Part shown: positions 7,915 to 16,877 of the stretch, piece after piece
Layout: every line of letters starts with the position of its first letter
Numbering within the stretch: position 1 is the first letter of the stretch
NCBI GenBank assembly: GCA_017538995.1
Contig: JAFYHV010000102.1
Span: forward strand, 1 to 38,262
DNA length: 38,262 nucleotides
Source: Lachnospiraceae bacterium
GTDB taxonomy: Bacteria; Bacillota; Clostridia; Lachnospirales; Lachnospiraceae
Direction of reading: 5' to 3'
Notes under the pieces: model-generated
Told to the model about the DNA's origin: nothing
Databases searched by the model: none
What the model saw: only the letters and a program-made list of their open reading frames with translations
Position numbers and translations under genes: made by a program

Positions 7915-7943
7915 TTGAAAAATGGATTAAATGGAATTAAAAT
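7915..7943 (+). promoter_or_regulatory. Predicted promoter for lysC
   Basis: TTGAAA (7915-7920), a 17-base spacer and TAAAAT (7938-7943) lie 43 bases before the lysC start. lysC can therefore be transcribed apart from hom and the ApgM-like gene. No lysine riboswitch fits in the short leader. Confidence 0.65.
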
Positions 7944-7985
7944 AGTGATGTTTTGGGGATAAAATCTTAACTCAAGGAGGAAAAA

Positions 7986-9194
7986 ATGTTAGTCGTTAAG
8001 AAATTTGGCGGTACATCTGTTGCCAACAAAGAGAGAATCTATAACGTAGCTCGTCGCTGTATTGAAGATTACAATGCAGGTAATGATGTAGTAGTTATTC
8101 TTTCGGCAATGGGAAAGATGACCGACGAACTCATTGAAAAAGCAAAAGATATTAATCCCAACCCATCCAGAAGAGAGCTTGATATGCTCCTTACAGTAGG
8201 CGAACAGACAAGCGTTGCTTTGATGGCTATGGCGATGGCAAACCTTGGCGTACCTGCAATCAGCTTAAATGCTTTCCAGGTGTCCATGCATACAACTTCC
8301 AATTACGGAAATGCAAGACTTAAAAGAATCGATACCGAAAGAATTTCACACGAACTTGAAAGCCGTAAGATTGTTATCATCACAGGTTTCCAGGGCGTAA
8401 ATAAATACGACGATTATACCACTCTCGGAAGAGGCGGTTCAGATACAACTGCTGTTGCAATCGCAGCTGCACTCCGTGCAGACAAGTGCGAAATTTACAC
8501 AGACGTTGACGGTGTATACACAGCAGACCCGAGAATTGTTAAGAAAGCAAGAAAGTTAAACGAAATCACATATGATGAAATGCTCGATCTTGCCACACTC
8601 GGTGCGGGAGTATTACACAACCGTTCAGTTGAAATGGCTAAGAAATACGGAGTTACTTTGGTAGTTCGTTCATCCCTTACAAGTGAGGAAGGAACAATCG
8701 TTAAGGAGGATGTTAAAGTGGAAAAAATGCTTGTTAGCGGCGTAGCCGTAGATAAAAGTGCTGAAAGAATTTCAATCATCGGTCTTGAAGATAAGCCCGG
8801 TACTGCATTCAGAGTATTCGATGCTCTTGCAAAGGCAAATGTAAACGTAGATATGATCTTACAGTCTGTAGGTCGTGACAATACAAAGGATATTTCATTT
8901 ACTGTTGACGGAAACTTCGGTGAAGATGCTCTTAAGGTCCTTGAAGAGAATCAGGCAAGACTTAAATATCAGAACATCGAAATGGAAAAGAACGTTGCAA
9001 AGGTATCAATCGTTGGTGCCGGCATGATGTCTAACCCCGGTGTTGCTGCAAAGATGTTTGAGTGCCTCTACAACGAGCACATCAACATCAAGATGATTTC
9101 AACTTCCGAAATCAGAGTAACAGTTCTTATCGACGTAAATGATGCAGAGAAAGCAGCAAATGCTATTCACGACATCTTCGGTCTTGATGAATAA
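7986..9194 (+). CDS. lysC: Aspartate kinase
   Basis: Phosphorylates aspartate, the first step to lysine, threonine and methionine. AAGGAGG lies 5 bases before the ATG. The 402-residue length and layout fit the class with separable regulatory subunit: kinase motif KFGGTS at residues 6-11, TGFQG, TTLGRGGSDTTAVA in the catalytic core, EIYTDVDGVYTADPR, and two ACT domains from about residue 265 (ISIIGLEDKPGTAFRVFDAL) and 340 (VSIVGAGMMSNPGVAAKMFE) to the end. An internal AAGGAGG before GTG codon 245 suggests that the ACT part is also made alone (separate entry). The gene is followed by a bidirectional terminator. Confidence 0.95.
   Translation: MLVVKKFGGTSVANKERIYNVARRCIEDYNAGNDVVVILSAMGKMTDELIEKAKDINPNPSRRELDMLLTVGEQTSVALMAMAMANLGVPAISLNAFQVSMHTTSNYGNARLKRIDTERISHELESRKIVIITGFQGVNKYDDYTTLGRGGSDTTAVAIAAALRADKCEIYTDVDGVYTADPRIVKKARKLNEITYDEMLDLATLGAGVLHNRSVEMAKKYGVTLVVRSSLTSEEGTIVKEDVKVEKMLVSGVAVDKSAERISIIGLEDKPGTAFRVFDALAKANVNVDMILQSVGRDNTKDISFTVDGNFGEDALKVLEENQARLKYQNIEMEKNVAKVSIVGAGMMSNPGVAAKMFECLYNEHINIKMISTSEIRVTVLIDVNDAEKAANAIHDIFGLDE
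8703..9194 (+). CDS. lysC: Candidate internal start for a separate aspartokinase beta subunit
   Basis: Inside lysC a perfect AAGGAGG (8703-8709) is followed 8 bases later by an in-frame GTG (8718, codon 245), with an ATG three codons further (8727). Starting at 8718 gives a 158-residue protein consisting of just the two ACT domains. Bacillus subtilis aspartokinase II and the Corynebacterium glutamicum enzyme are known to make an alpha2-beta2 complex from such nested in-frame starts at nearly the same place. The interval given includes the ribosome site; the coding part begins at 8718. Confidence 0.6.
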   Translation, partial: KEDVKVEKMLVSGVAVDKSAERISIIGLEDKPGTAFRVFDALAKANVNVDMILQSVGRDNTKDISFTVDGNFGEDALKVLEENQARLKYQNIEMEKNVAKVSIVGAGMMSNPGVAAKMFECLYNEHINIKMISTSEIRVTVLIDVNDAEKAANAIHDIFGLDE

Positions 9195-9216
9195 TTAGTA
9201 TTTATCATAAAATTAA

Positions 9217-9255
9217 AACTGCCCGACACAACTTTGTGCCGGGCAGTTATTTTTT
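9217..9255. terminator. Bidirectional terminator between lysC and the RHH gene
   Basis: AACTGCCCGACACA (9217-9230) pairs with TGTGCCGGGCAGTT (9235-9248) with one mismatch and a 4-base loop. A T-run follows on the plus strand and a T-rich stretch on the minus strand, so it can end both convergent transcripts. Confidence 0.85.
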
Positions 9256-9264
9256 GTTTAAAGC

Positions 9265-9456
9265 TTATTTCTGATCAGTACCTTTTCTCTTTTTAACTGC
9301 TTCTGAAAGGAGATATTCTATCTGACCGTTTATAGATCTGAAATCGTCCTCTGCCCATTTGGCAAGGTCGCTGTGCAAAGAAGGAGAAAGGCGAAGCAGA
9401 ATCTGCTTTTTTTCCAAAGCGGAATTATCTGTATTTTTTTTATCTGTATTTCCCAT
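9265..9456 (-). CDS. Ribbon-helix-helix (Arc-like) DNA-binding protein
   Basis: A 63-residue protein, MGNTDKKN..., whose C-terminal 40 residues fit a ribbon-helix-helix fold: a beta strand KQILLRLSP, helix SLHSDLAKWAEDDF, turn RSIN and helix GQIEYLLSEAVKKR. RHH proteins bind DNA as dimers through the strand, usually cooperatively on tandem short boxes. The start is the ATG at 9456, 6 bases after AGGTG; a GTG three codons earlier overlaps that site. It lies 37 bases after the SPFH gene in the same direction, so it is probably its operon partner and a candidate autoregulator acting on the TGATATCA boxes at 10567-10606. No toxin gene is adjacent, which argues against a toxin-antitoxin pair. Confidence 0.75.
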   Translation of the reverse strand: MGNTDKKNTDNSALEKKQILLRLSPSLHSDLAKWAEDDFRSINGQIEYLLSEAVKKRKGTDQK

Positions 9457-9493
9457 AATTTTCACCTTTTCCTAATTCAAAGGTTAACGCTGC

Positions 9494-10486
9494 TTAGTAA
9501 ATTGATCCGCTGTTAACGATGGGCTGAGCTTCCTTGTTGCCGCAAAGAACAACCATTAAGTTACTTACCATCTGAGCTTTTCTTTCATCGTCCAAATTTA
9601 CGATCTGGTTTTCAGAAAGCTGATCGATAGCCATTTCTACCATGCTTACAGCACCTTCAACGATTTTCTTTCTTGCTGCGATAATTGCAACTGCCTGCTG
9701 TCTCTGGAGCATAGCTGCTGCGATTTCTTCAGAATATGAAAGATGTGTGATACGTACTTCGATTACTTCGATACCTGCGTCAGCAACACGTGTCTGAAGT
9801 TCTTCTTTCATTCTGTCAGCAATTTCCTGTGATGAACCACGAAGTGTTTTCTCATCGATCCCGTCATTGTCATCCATATCGTCGTAAGGATAAAGTCTTG
9901 CAATATTTCTGATGGTAGAGTCGCACTGGATTGAAAGGAAGTTGTTGTAGTTTTCAACTGCGAATACGGCTCTTGTGGGATCTACGACTTTCCAGATAAC
10001 AACTGCACCGATGATGATAGGGTTACCGAGAATATCGTTAACTTTCTGTTTCTGGTTGTCGAGAGTTCTGACCTTCATTGATACTGTCTTTGAACCTACG
10101 GTAATTCTCTGGCCGTTGGGCTGTGTCACGGTTGTAAGTCCGGGATTGAATGCACTTGCAAAAGGATTTACAAGGAAGAAACCGGATTTCTTAATGGTTC
10201 CGTGATATTTACCGAAGAGTGTAAGTACCATTGCTTCATTGGGTTTAACTGTTTTAAGTCCTCCGAAGAGTACGCAGGAGATAATGAAGAATAATACGCA
10301 AAGTAAAATAATCAAAATTCCTACGATTGTGAAGTAGCTGCCTGCTGCGGCAAGTCCGCATCCTACGAAGAAGAAAGCAACTTCGATGCAAATAGCTATT
10401 ATATTTAAGAAGAGCATTAAGATTCCGGATGCCGGACGAAGTTCTCTCTCCTGAATTGTGTAATTGTTTTTGTTGAGTTTATCCAT
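9494..10486 (-). CDS. SPFH/band 7 domain membrane protein
   Basis: A 330-residue stomatin/prohibitin/flotillin/HflK-C family protein. Residues 20-75 hold two membrane helices (ASGILMLFLNIIAICIEVAF and SYFTIVGILIILLCVLFFII), after which the SPFH domain starts at VKPNEAMVLTLFGKYHGTIKKSGFFLVNPF. Typical features are the conserved strand KVRTLDNQKQKVNDILGNPI, FAVENY, and the coiled region with EEIAAAMLQRQQAVAIIAARK and IVEGAVSMVEMAI. Such proteins form large membrane rings and organise microdomains; the partner here is unknown. A GGAGG ribosome site precedes the ATG. First gene of a two-gene operon with the RHH protein. Confidence 0.85.
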   Translation of the reverse strand: MDKLNKNNYTIQERELRPASGILMLFLNIIAICIEVAFFFVGCGLAAAGSYFTIVGILIILLCVLFFIISCVLFGGLKTVKPNEAMVLTLFGKYHGTIKKSGFFLVNPFASAFNPGLTTVTQPNGQRITVGSKTVSMKVRTLDNQKQKVNDILGNPIIIGAVVIWKVVDPTRAVFAVENYNNFLSIQCDSTIRNIARLYPYDDMDDNDGIDEKTLRGSSQEIADRMKEELQTRVADAGIEVIEVRITHLSYSEEIAAAMLQRQQAVAIIAARKKIVEGAVSMVEMAIDQLSENQIVNLDDERKAQMVSNLMVVLCGNKEAQPIVNSGSIY

Positions 10487-10511
10487 AATTGTTCCTCCAA
10501 AAAATTCAACC

Positions 10512-10534
10512 TTTCGCTGCCTTATGGAGCGAAA
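10512..10534 (-). other. Small hairpin in the SPFH leader
   Basis: TTTCGCT (10512-10518) and AGCGAAA (10528-10534) are perfect inverse repeats with a 9-base loop. It lies in the untranslated leader about 25 bases upstream of the SPFH start and has no U-run; its role is unknown. Confidence 0.35.
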
Positions 10535-10555
10535 ATCAAAATGTATCGCTGACTA

Positions 10556-10606
10556 AGATATATGTTTGATATTTCCTGATATCATTTTGATATCATCACG
10601 ATAACA
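10556..10606. promoter_or_regulatory. Tandem TGATATCA operator boxes over the SPFH promoter
   Basis: Two perfect palindromic boxes TGATATCA lie at 10577-10584 and 10588-10595. Diverged boxes continue on both sides in the same phase: TGATATTT at 10567, CGATAACA at 10599 and a weaker AGATATAT at 10556. Box starts are 11, 10, 11 and 11 bases apart, one helical turn. The array overlaps the -10 box and start region of the SPFH promoter. This is the architecture of MetJ- or CopG-type RHH operators. Confidence 0.6.
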
Positions 10607-10626
10607 TGCTGTTAAATATATGTCAA
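10598..10626 (-). promoter_or_regulatory. Predicted promoter for the SPFH-RHH operon
   Basis: On the minus strand a perfect TTGACA (10626-10621), a 17-base spacer and TATCGT (10603-10598) with a TGT extension. The predicted RNA start near 10591 falls inside the TGATATCA boxes and leaves a leader of about 105 bases. Confidence 0.6.
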
Positions 10627-10663
10627 TATATTTTTTAAAAATATTTTTTGGTACCTTTTTAAC

Positions 10664-10690
10664 TTGATATATTCTTTATAATTGTATAAT
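10664..10690 (+). promoter_or_regulatory. Weak candidate promoter for the PIG-L gene
   Basis: TTGATA (10664-10669) and TATAAT (10685-10690) are separated by only 15 bases; another TATAAT lies at 10677-10682. The very AT-rich stretch makes chance matches likely, but a promoter is expected here for the divergent gene starting at 10729. Confidence 0.35.
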
Positions 10691-10728
10691 CTTTATAAGG
10701 ACGTTTTTATCATAAAAGAGAGAATAGT

Positions 10729-12330
10729 ATGAATTTAAAAGAAAAATCACTTACACATATAAGAAAATTATTATTATCGGCTGCACCTTTACTGGTTGCA
10801 TTTTTTATGATGCCTTTAAATGTTATGGCAGCGATTAAGGTGCCTGTGGATACTTCCATAGAGCCCAACAAGGATGCGGGCACAGATCTTTATGAGAGCA
10901 AGTGTTATTATCACAATGCACTTCCTCTTAACATATCGATTTCTTCGGGACAGGATTCGTCCGTTCTTCATGACGAAAAATATTCGACCAGCATTAAGCT
11001 TGACGAAGGAACACTGGTTACCGTTTCAAGCGAAACAAAAATGCATAGTCTTTATATTATCTGGGATTCTATGGTTCCCGAGTGGACTTTAAAAATCGGT
11101 GAGAATTCGTACACCTACGGAAAATACAATTTCCTTCACGAGTACATTGAACTTCCCGAAGAAACAACAGAACTTACAATAGTAATTCCCGACGCCGGAG
11201 ATCAGACTCCGATTAAGGGTCTTAATAAAATGAGAATATCCGATATCATAGCTTTTGATACCGCAGATGTTCCAATCTGGGTTCAGAAATGGGAGCCCAC
11301 CTGCGAAGAAGCTGACATTCTTGCTTTTTCGACACACTCGGATGATGAGCAGATTTTCCTTGGCGGAATTACGCCCATTTATCAGGCAGAAAAGAATATG
11401 AGAGTTCAGTTTGCGTTCTTTACCACGCACTGGAATGGATACGAACCGATCAGAGAGCATGAAAAATTAAACGGTTTATGGCTTGCCGGAGCGAAGTATT
11501 ATCCGATTATGGGTATTTTTGACGATGCTTATTCAAAGACTTACGAAGGCGCTGCCCAGACCATAAATGAAGATGAAGCAGCTTTATTTGAAACAAGAAT
11601 CATAAGAAGAGTTCATCCTCAGGTAGTTGTTACACAGGACTATTTAAATGGTGAGTACGGACACGGCCAGCATATCTTTATGGCAACAAATACAATTAAG
11701 GCTGTGGAGTTTGCCAAAGACGAGACCTATGATCCGGACAGCGTGGCACAGTATGGTGTATGGAATGTTTCGAAGTTCTACGTTCACTTAAATTCAGACG
11801 ACCCTACTTTGCTTGATATGCGTTCTCCTCTTGAGAGTTTTGGCGGCAAGAGAGCAATTGATGTTGCAAGACAGGCATATCTTTGCCATCAGACTCAGCA
11901 GTGGTGTGATTTTAGTGTGGATGATTACGGTCCTTATTCGGCAGCCAACTGGGGACTTTATAAAACAAACGTAGGTCCCGATGTTGCCAAGAATGACCTT
12001 ATGGAAAATCTTACCTCTTATGACGAGCAGGAAAGAATAAGACTCGAGGAAGAGGAAAAAATACGTCTCGAAGAAGAAAAGAAAAAAGCCGCAGAAGAAG
12101 AAAAAGCCAGACTTGAAAAAGAAGCTTTGGAGAAAGAGCAGGCTGAAAAAGAAGACGGCGGTAAAGATAAGGATAAAGACAAAACAAAGGATGAGTCCGG
12201 CCTGTCCGGAACAGAAATATTTGTTATCGCAGCCATAATTGTTATCGTTTTAATGGCCGGCGGATTCGTGGCATATTTTATAGTAAGCAATAATCAGAAA
12301 AAGAAAAGACGTAAAAAGAGACGTCGTTAA
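10729..12330 (+). CDS. Secreted, C-terminally anchored PIG-L family deacetylase
   Basis: The 533-residue protein has a signal peptide (residues 1-35, ending NVMAA), a beta-rich N-terminal part of about 145 residues, and a PIG-L/LmbE zinc deacetylase domain from about residue 195. Its metal motif reads HSDDE (203-207) where most members have HPDDE, and GHGQH lower down supplies the last histidine. These enzymes remove N-acetyl groups from sugars. After the domain come a charged coiled-coil stalk rich in E and K (about 434-490), one membrane helix (498-520) and a KKKRRKKRRR tail, so the enzyme faces outward on a membrane stalk. The substrate is unknown; a surface glycan is plausible. The next gene, 24 bases on, has the same anchor design. 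Confidence 0.8.
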   Translation: MNLKEKSLTHIRKLLLSAAPLLVAFFMMPLNVMAAIKVPVDTSIEPNKDAGTDLYESKCYYHNALPLNISISSGQDSSVLHDEKYSTSIKLDEGTLVTVSSETKMHSLYIIWDSMVPEWTLKIGENSYTYGKYNFLHEYIELPEETTELTIVIPDAGDQTPIKGLNKMRISDIIAFDTADVPIWVQKWEPTCEEADILAFSTHSDDEQIFLGGITPIYQAEKNMRVQFAFFTTHWNGYEPIREHEKLNGLWLAGAKYYPIMGIFDDAYSKTYEGAAQTINEDEAALFETRIIRRVHPQVVVTQDYLNGEYGHGQHIFMATNTIKAVEFAKDETYDPDSVAQYGVWNVSKFYVHLNSDDPTLLDMRSPLESFGGKRAIDVARQAYLCHQTQQWCDFSVDDYGPYSAANWGLYKTNVGPDVAKNDLMENLTSYDEQERIRLEEEEKIRLEEEKKKAAEEEKARLEKEALEKEQAEKEDGGKDKDKDKTKDESGLSGTEIFVIAAIIVIVLMAGGFVAYFIVSNNQKKKRRKKRRR

Positions 12331-12354
12331 TATTAAAACGGAAAAGAAACGGAT

Positions 12355-13740
12355 ATGAAAAACACTTTTAAAATAATACTTACATCAATGCTTTTCTTTG
12401 TTGTTGCATTTATGTCTTTTAGGATAAATGCAAATGCTGAAGGTGAAGCGATAAAGATTTATACCGCAGATGATTTACTTGCCGTGGCTGAAAATATCGA
12501 TGCTGACTATATTCTTATGAATGACATCGATATGGCAGGTATCGAATGGACTCCGCTTGATTATAACGGAAACTTCGACGGCAACAATCATGCAATTTTA
12601 AATCTCGAGATTAAAACAACATCACAGGGTATTCGTACAACATACGACGGAAACTACAAGACTTACGACACATGTTTCGCAGGTCTTTTCGGTGTACTCG
12701 AAAACGGCAGTGTCAAAAATCTCACCTTAAAAGGATTAAACGTTAAAGTTAATAAAGAAGAACCCTGCTTTATCGGTTCGATAGCCGGATTTGCAGAGGG
12801 CAGCAGCATCGAAAACTGTAATATCGAAGGCACCTTAAGACTGGATGTTTCCGCGAAGATGTTCGGTGTAGGCGGAATCGTCGGATACGGCGGTGACGGC
12901 TCAATCAAATCCACAAATGCAGAGGTTACGCTTATCTGTATCGACCATGACAAGGAAAACCGTGACGAGCAGTTTATGGGCGGCGGATATTCCGCAGGAT
13001 ATCTCGATGTCGACAAATGCTTTATTAAGATAGACGGTTATGATTCGGACCACGGCTACGTTCATGACGGCGGACTCGTCGGAATGTACATTCTTTATCC
13101 TTTCGGAAACAATTACGCGGGATATATCAACAATACCAGAGTCGAAGGCATGATTACCTTCTTCGAAGACAATACCGACAGAAGAGCCTACTGCAAGGAT
13201 TTTATCGGTGAGGTTATGAACTGGACCTATGAGTATGTGGGCAATTCGTCTGATTTTACCCGCAATGAGATAAAAGAGTATTCCAAAGATCTGCTTCCTC
13301 ATTACTGCGAGGGCGACAACTATACCAGGGAAACAGTTGAAAGTACCTGCGACGAATTCGGATATACAATCTATAAGTGCAATGACTGCGGCTATTCTTT
13401 TAAGAGCGATTACACACTTAAAAATCACAATATAACCGACTGGACGGACGAAATCGAAGCCACATACGAAGAAGAGGGTCTTGCAAAAGGCATCTGCTCG
13501 AACTGTGGCAGCGAAGTATATAAGATTACGCCCGTAAAAGAGCCGGAAGTGATTGAAGAGCCTGAAATTGTGCCCGAAGAGCCGGAATACCCCTCAAAAG
13601 ATGATGCAGAACCCACGACGGTAGAAGAGGAACAAAACAATACTCTTTTAGGGGTTGTTCTTATAGTCGGACTCATTATTTCAATAGGCCTTGTAATAGC
13701 CATTGCGGTGGTTTTGTTCAGAGGCGGCAAAAAGAGATAG
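12355..13740 (+). CDS. Secreted GLUG-type repeat surface protein with C-terminal membrane anchor
   Basis: The 461-residue protein has a signal peptide ending near residue 29 (NANAEG). The body begins IKIYTADDLLAVAENIDADYILMNDIDM, the usual opening of right-handed beta-helix/GLUG proteins, and continues with glycine-rich turns (FAGLFGVLENGSVKNLTLKG, IGSIAGFAEGSSIENCNIEG, GVGGIVGYGGDGSIKS). Near residues 325-385 are pairs of CxxC (YKCNDCGY and GICSNCGS) in a segment with H-N-I-T, common in clostridial surface proteins. A P/E-rich linker, one membrane helix and a GGKKR tail follow. It is likely an adhesin or carbohydrate-associated protein; it is probably co-transcribed with the PIG-L gene. Confidence 0.7.
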   Translation: MKNTFKIILTSMLFFVVAFMSFRINANAEGEAIKIYTADDLLAVAENIDADYILMNDIDMAGIEWTPLDYNGNFDGNNHAILNLEIKTTSQGIRTTYDGNYKTYDTCFAGLFGVLENGSVKNLTLKGLNVKVNKEEPCFIGSIAGFAEGSSIENCNIEGTLRLDVSAKMFGVGGIVGYGGDGSIKSTNAEVTLICIDHDKENRDEQFMGGGYSAGYLDVDKCFIKIDGYDSDHGYVHDGGLVGMYILYPFGNNYAGYINNTRVEGMITFFEDNTDRRAYCKDFIGEVMNWTYEYVGNSSDFTRNEIKEYSKDLLPHYCEGDNYTRETVESTCDEFGYTIYKCNDCGYSFKSDYTLKNHNITDWTDEIEATYEEEGLAKGICSNCGSEVYKITPVKEPEVIEEPEIVPEEPEYPSKDDAEPTTVEEEQNNTLLGVVLIVGLIISIGLVIAIAVVLFRGGKKR

Positions 13741-13744
13741 TCTA

Positions 13745-13774
13745 TTTACACAAATGCCCGTTTTATGCTATAAT
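13745..13774 (+). promoter_or_regulatory. Predicted promoter for pseB (and probably groESL)
   Basis: TTTACA (13745-13750), an 18-base spacer and a perfect TATAAT (13769-13774) with a TGC extension. The leader to the pseB start is about 95 bases long. No CIRCE operator (TTAGCACTC-N9-GAGTGCTAA) is present here. Confidence 0.75.
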
Positions 13775-13790
13775 ATATGTCTGTTGCGGA

Positions 13791-13849
13791 CTGATTCAAA
13801 GCGTTAATTTTATGAATCATTAAGCGGTGGAAAACACATACCGAATCAG
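13791..13849 (+). other. Leader RNA with mutually exclusive pairings before pseB
   Basis: CTGATTC (13791-13797) can pair with GAATCAG (13843-13849), while the overlapping GATTCA (13793-13798) can instead pair with TGAATC (13813-13818). The pairings exclude one another. This could be a structural switch or chance in a short leader; no known riboswitch core is seen. Confidence 0.25.
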
Positions 13850-13876
13850 GATTAAAATCCGAAAGGAACAAGAAGA

Positions 13877-14875
13877 ATGTTAAACGACAAAGTTATCCTT
13901 CTTACCGGCGGAACGGGTTCGTTTGGTAAGGCCTTTACAAAGTATGTTTTAAACAATTACGATCCTAAGAAAATTATCATTTATTCACGTGACGAATTTA
14001 AACAGTTCATCATGCAGAATGAATTCAAAAAGGAATTTCCCGACAAGTTTTCAAAACTCAGATTTTTCATAGGTGATGTCAGAGATAAAGACAGATTAAA
14101 ACGCGCGATGGAGGGCGTTGATTTTGTTATTCATGCAGCTGCATTAAAACAGGTTCCCGCGTGTGAATACAACCCTCAGGAAGCGATTAAGACAAATATT
14201 CACGGTGCGCAGAACGTAATCGATGCGGCACTTGATTCAGGCGTTAAAAAAGTTGTCGCTCTTTCAACAGACAAGGCTGTTAACCCCGTAAACCTTTACG
14301 GCGGTACCAAACTTGTTTCAGACAAACTTTTCATTGCGGCCAACTCATACGTAGGCGAAAAAGATATCTGCTTCTCAATCGTCCGTTACGGTAACGTTGC
14401 AGGAAGCAGAGGTTCGGTTATTCCTTTCTTCAAGGATTTAATCGACAAGGGTGCTACCGAACTTCCCATCACTGATTTCAGAATGACCAGATTCTGGATA
14501 TCACTTGAGGAAGGCGTGGAACTCGTAATCAAAGCTCTTAACGAATCCAAGGGCGGCGAAACATTTATTTCAAAGATTCCTTCTTTTAAGATCACGGATC
14601 TTGCAGAGGCAATGCTTCCCGGCTGTTCCAAAAAGGAAATCGGCATCAGAGAAGGCGAAAAGCTTCACGAGATAATGATTACCACAGAGGATTCTTTCAC
14701 TACATACGAATTTGACAAGCATTTCATCGTATATCCTCAGATGATTTTCGCAAAGAGAATGCTTCCTTCAAACGAAGGCAAGAAGGTTGAAGAAGGATTC
14801 TCCTATTCATCAGGCAACAATACCTGGTGGCTCACTGTAGAGGAAATCAGAGAGAGATTAAATACGTTAAAATAA
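13877..14875 (+). CDS. pseB: UDP-N-acetylglucosamine 4,6-dehydratase (inverting)
   Basis: A 332-residue short-chain dehydrogenase of the FlaA1/PseB group. It converts UDP-GlcNAc to the 4-keto-6-deoxy-L-hexose used for pseudaminic acid or related flagellin and surface sugars. The cofactor site is TGGTGSFGKAF (residues 10-20), GDVRD binds the adenine side, and the catalytic residues Thr131, Asp132, Lys133, Tyr141 and Lys145 (TDKAVNP, YGGTK) occupy the positions known from Helicobacter PseB. No pseC or other pathway genes lie nearby. AAGGAACAAG precedes the ATG. It is followed after 27 bases by groES without terminator or promoter, an unusual coupling. Confidence 0.87.
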   Translation: MLNDKVILLTGGTGSFGKAFTKYVLNNYDPKKIIIYSRDEFKQFIMQNEFKKEFPDKFSKLRFFIGDVRDKDRLKRAMEGVDFVIHAAALKQVPACEYNPQEAIKTNIHGAQNVIDAALDSGVKKVVALSTDKAVNPVNLYGGTKLVSDKLFIAANSYVGEKDICFSIVRYGNVAGSRGSVIPFFKDLIDKGATELPITDFRMTRFWISLEEGVELVIKALNESKGGETFISKIPSFKITDLAEAMLPGCSKKEIGIREGEKLHEIMITTEDSFTTYEFDKHFIVYPQMIFAKRMLPSNEGKKVEEGFSYSSGNNTWWLTVEEIRERLNTLK

Positions 14876-14902
14876 AGCTAAAATTTTAAGGAGGATACAA
14901 TT

Positions 14903-15187
14903 ATGAAGTTAGTTCCATTAGGCGACAGAGTTGTATTGAAGCAGTTAATCGCAGAAGAGACCACAAAGTCCGGCATCGTAATCCCCGGTCAGAACAAAGA
15001 AAAACCCCAGCAGGCTGAGGTTATTGCAGTAGGCCCCGGAATCCTTGCAGACGGCAAAGAAGTAAAAATGGAAGTTAAGGTTGGCGATCAGGTAATCTAC
15101 TCCAAGTACTCGGGAACCGAAGTTAAGATCGATGACGAAGAAGTTATCATCGTAAAACAGTCGGATATTCTTGCTATTGTAGAATAA
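14903..15187 (+). CDS. groES: Co-chaperonin GroES
   Basis: The 94-residue Hsp10 forms the heptameric lid of GroEL. It has the N-terminal PLGDRVVLKQL, the mobile loop EETTKSGIVIPGQ and the C-terminal half ending VKQSDILAIVE. AAGGAGG (14890-14896) precedes the ATG. The 27 bases between pseB and this gene hold no promoter, no CIRCE box and no terminator, so groES must be read from the pseB promoter or from one inside pseB. Confidence 0.97.
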   Translation: MKLVPLGDRVVLKQLIAEETTKSGIVIPGQNKEKPQQAEVIAVGPGILADGKEVKMEVKVGDQVIYSKYSGTEVKIDDEEVIIVKQSDILAIVE

Positions 15188-15217
15188 TTATTTTTTATAA
15201 ATATTCAGGAGGTTTAG

Positions 15218-16846
<1,629 letters not shown>

Positions 16847-16877
16847 AAAGTCGAAATATCGACAGAGAGGTGATTTC

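Noticed and set aside
8495-8881. A 128-codon antisense frame within lysC (and similar ones in purL, groEL and hslO)
   Set aside because: These are shadows of strongly biased coding sequence on the other strand, without ribosome sites or recognisable products.
9265-9456. RHH protein as antitoxin of a toxin-antitoxin pair
   Set aside because: The adjacent gene is a 330-residue SPFH membrane protein, not a small toxin; the pair looks like gene plus regulator.
12901-13428. A 175-codon antisense frame within the GLUG-type gene
   Set aside because: The plus-strand gene has signal peptide, repeats and anchor in order; the antisense product shows nothing recognisable.
14876-14902. A CIRCE operator before groES
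   Set aside because: I looked for TTAGCACTC-N9-GAGTGCTAA here and in the pseB leader and found neither half.
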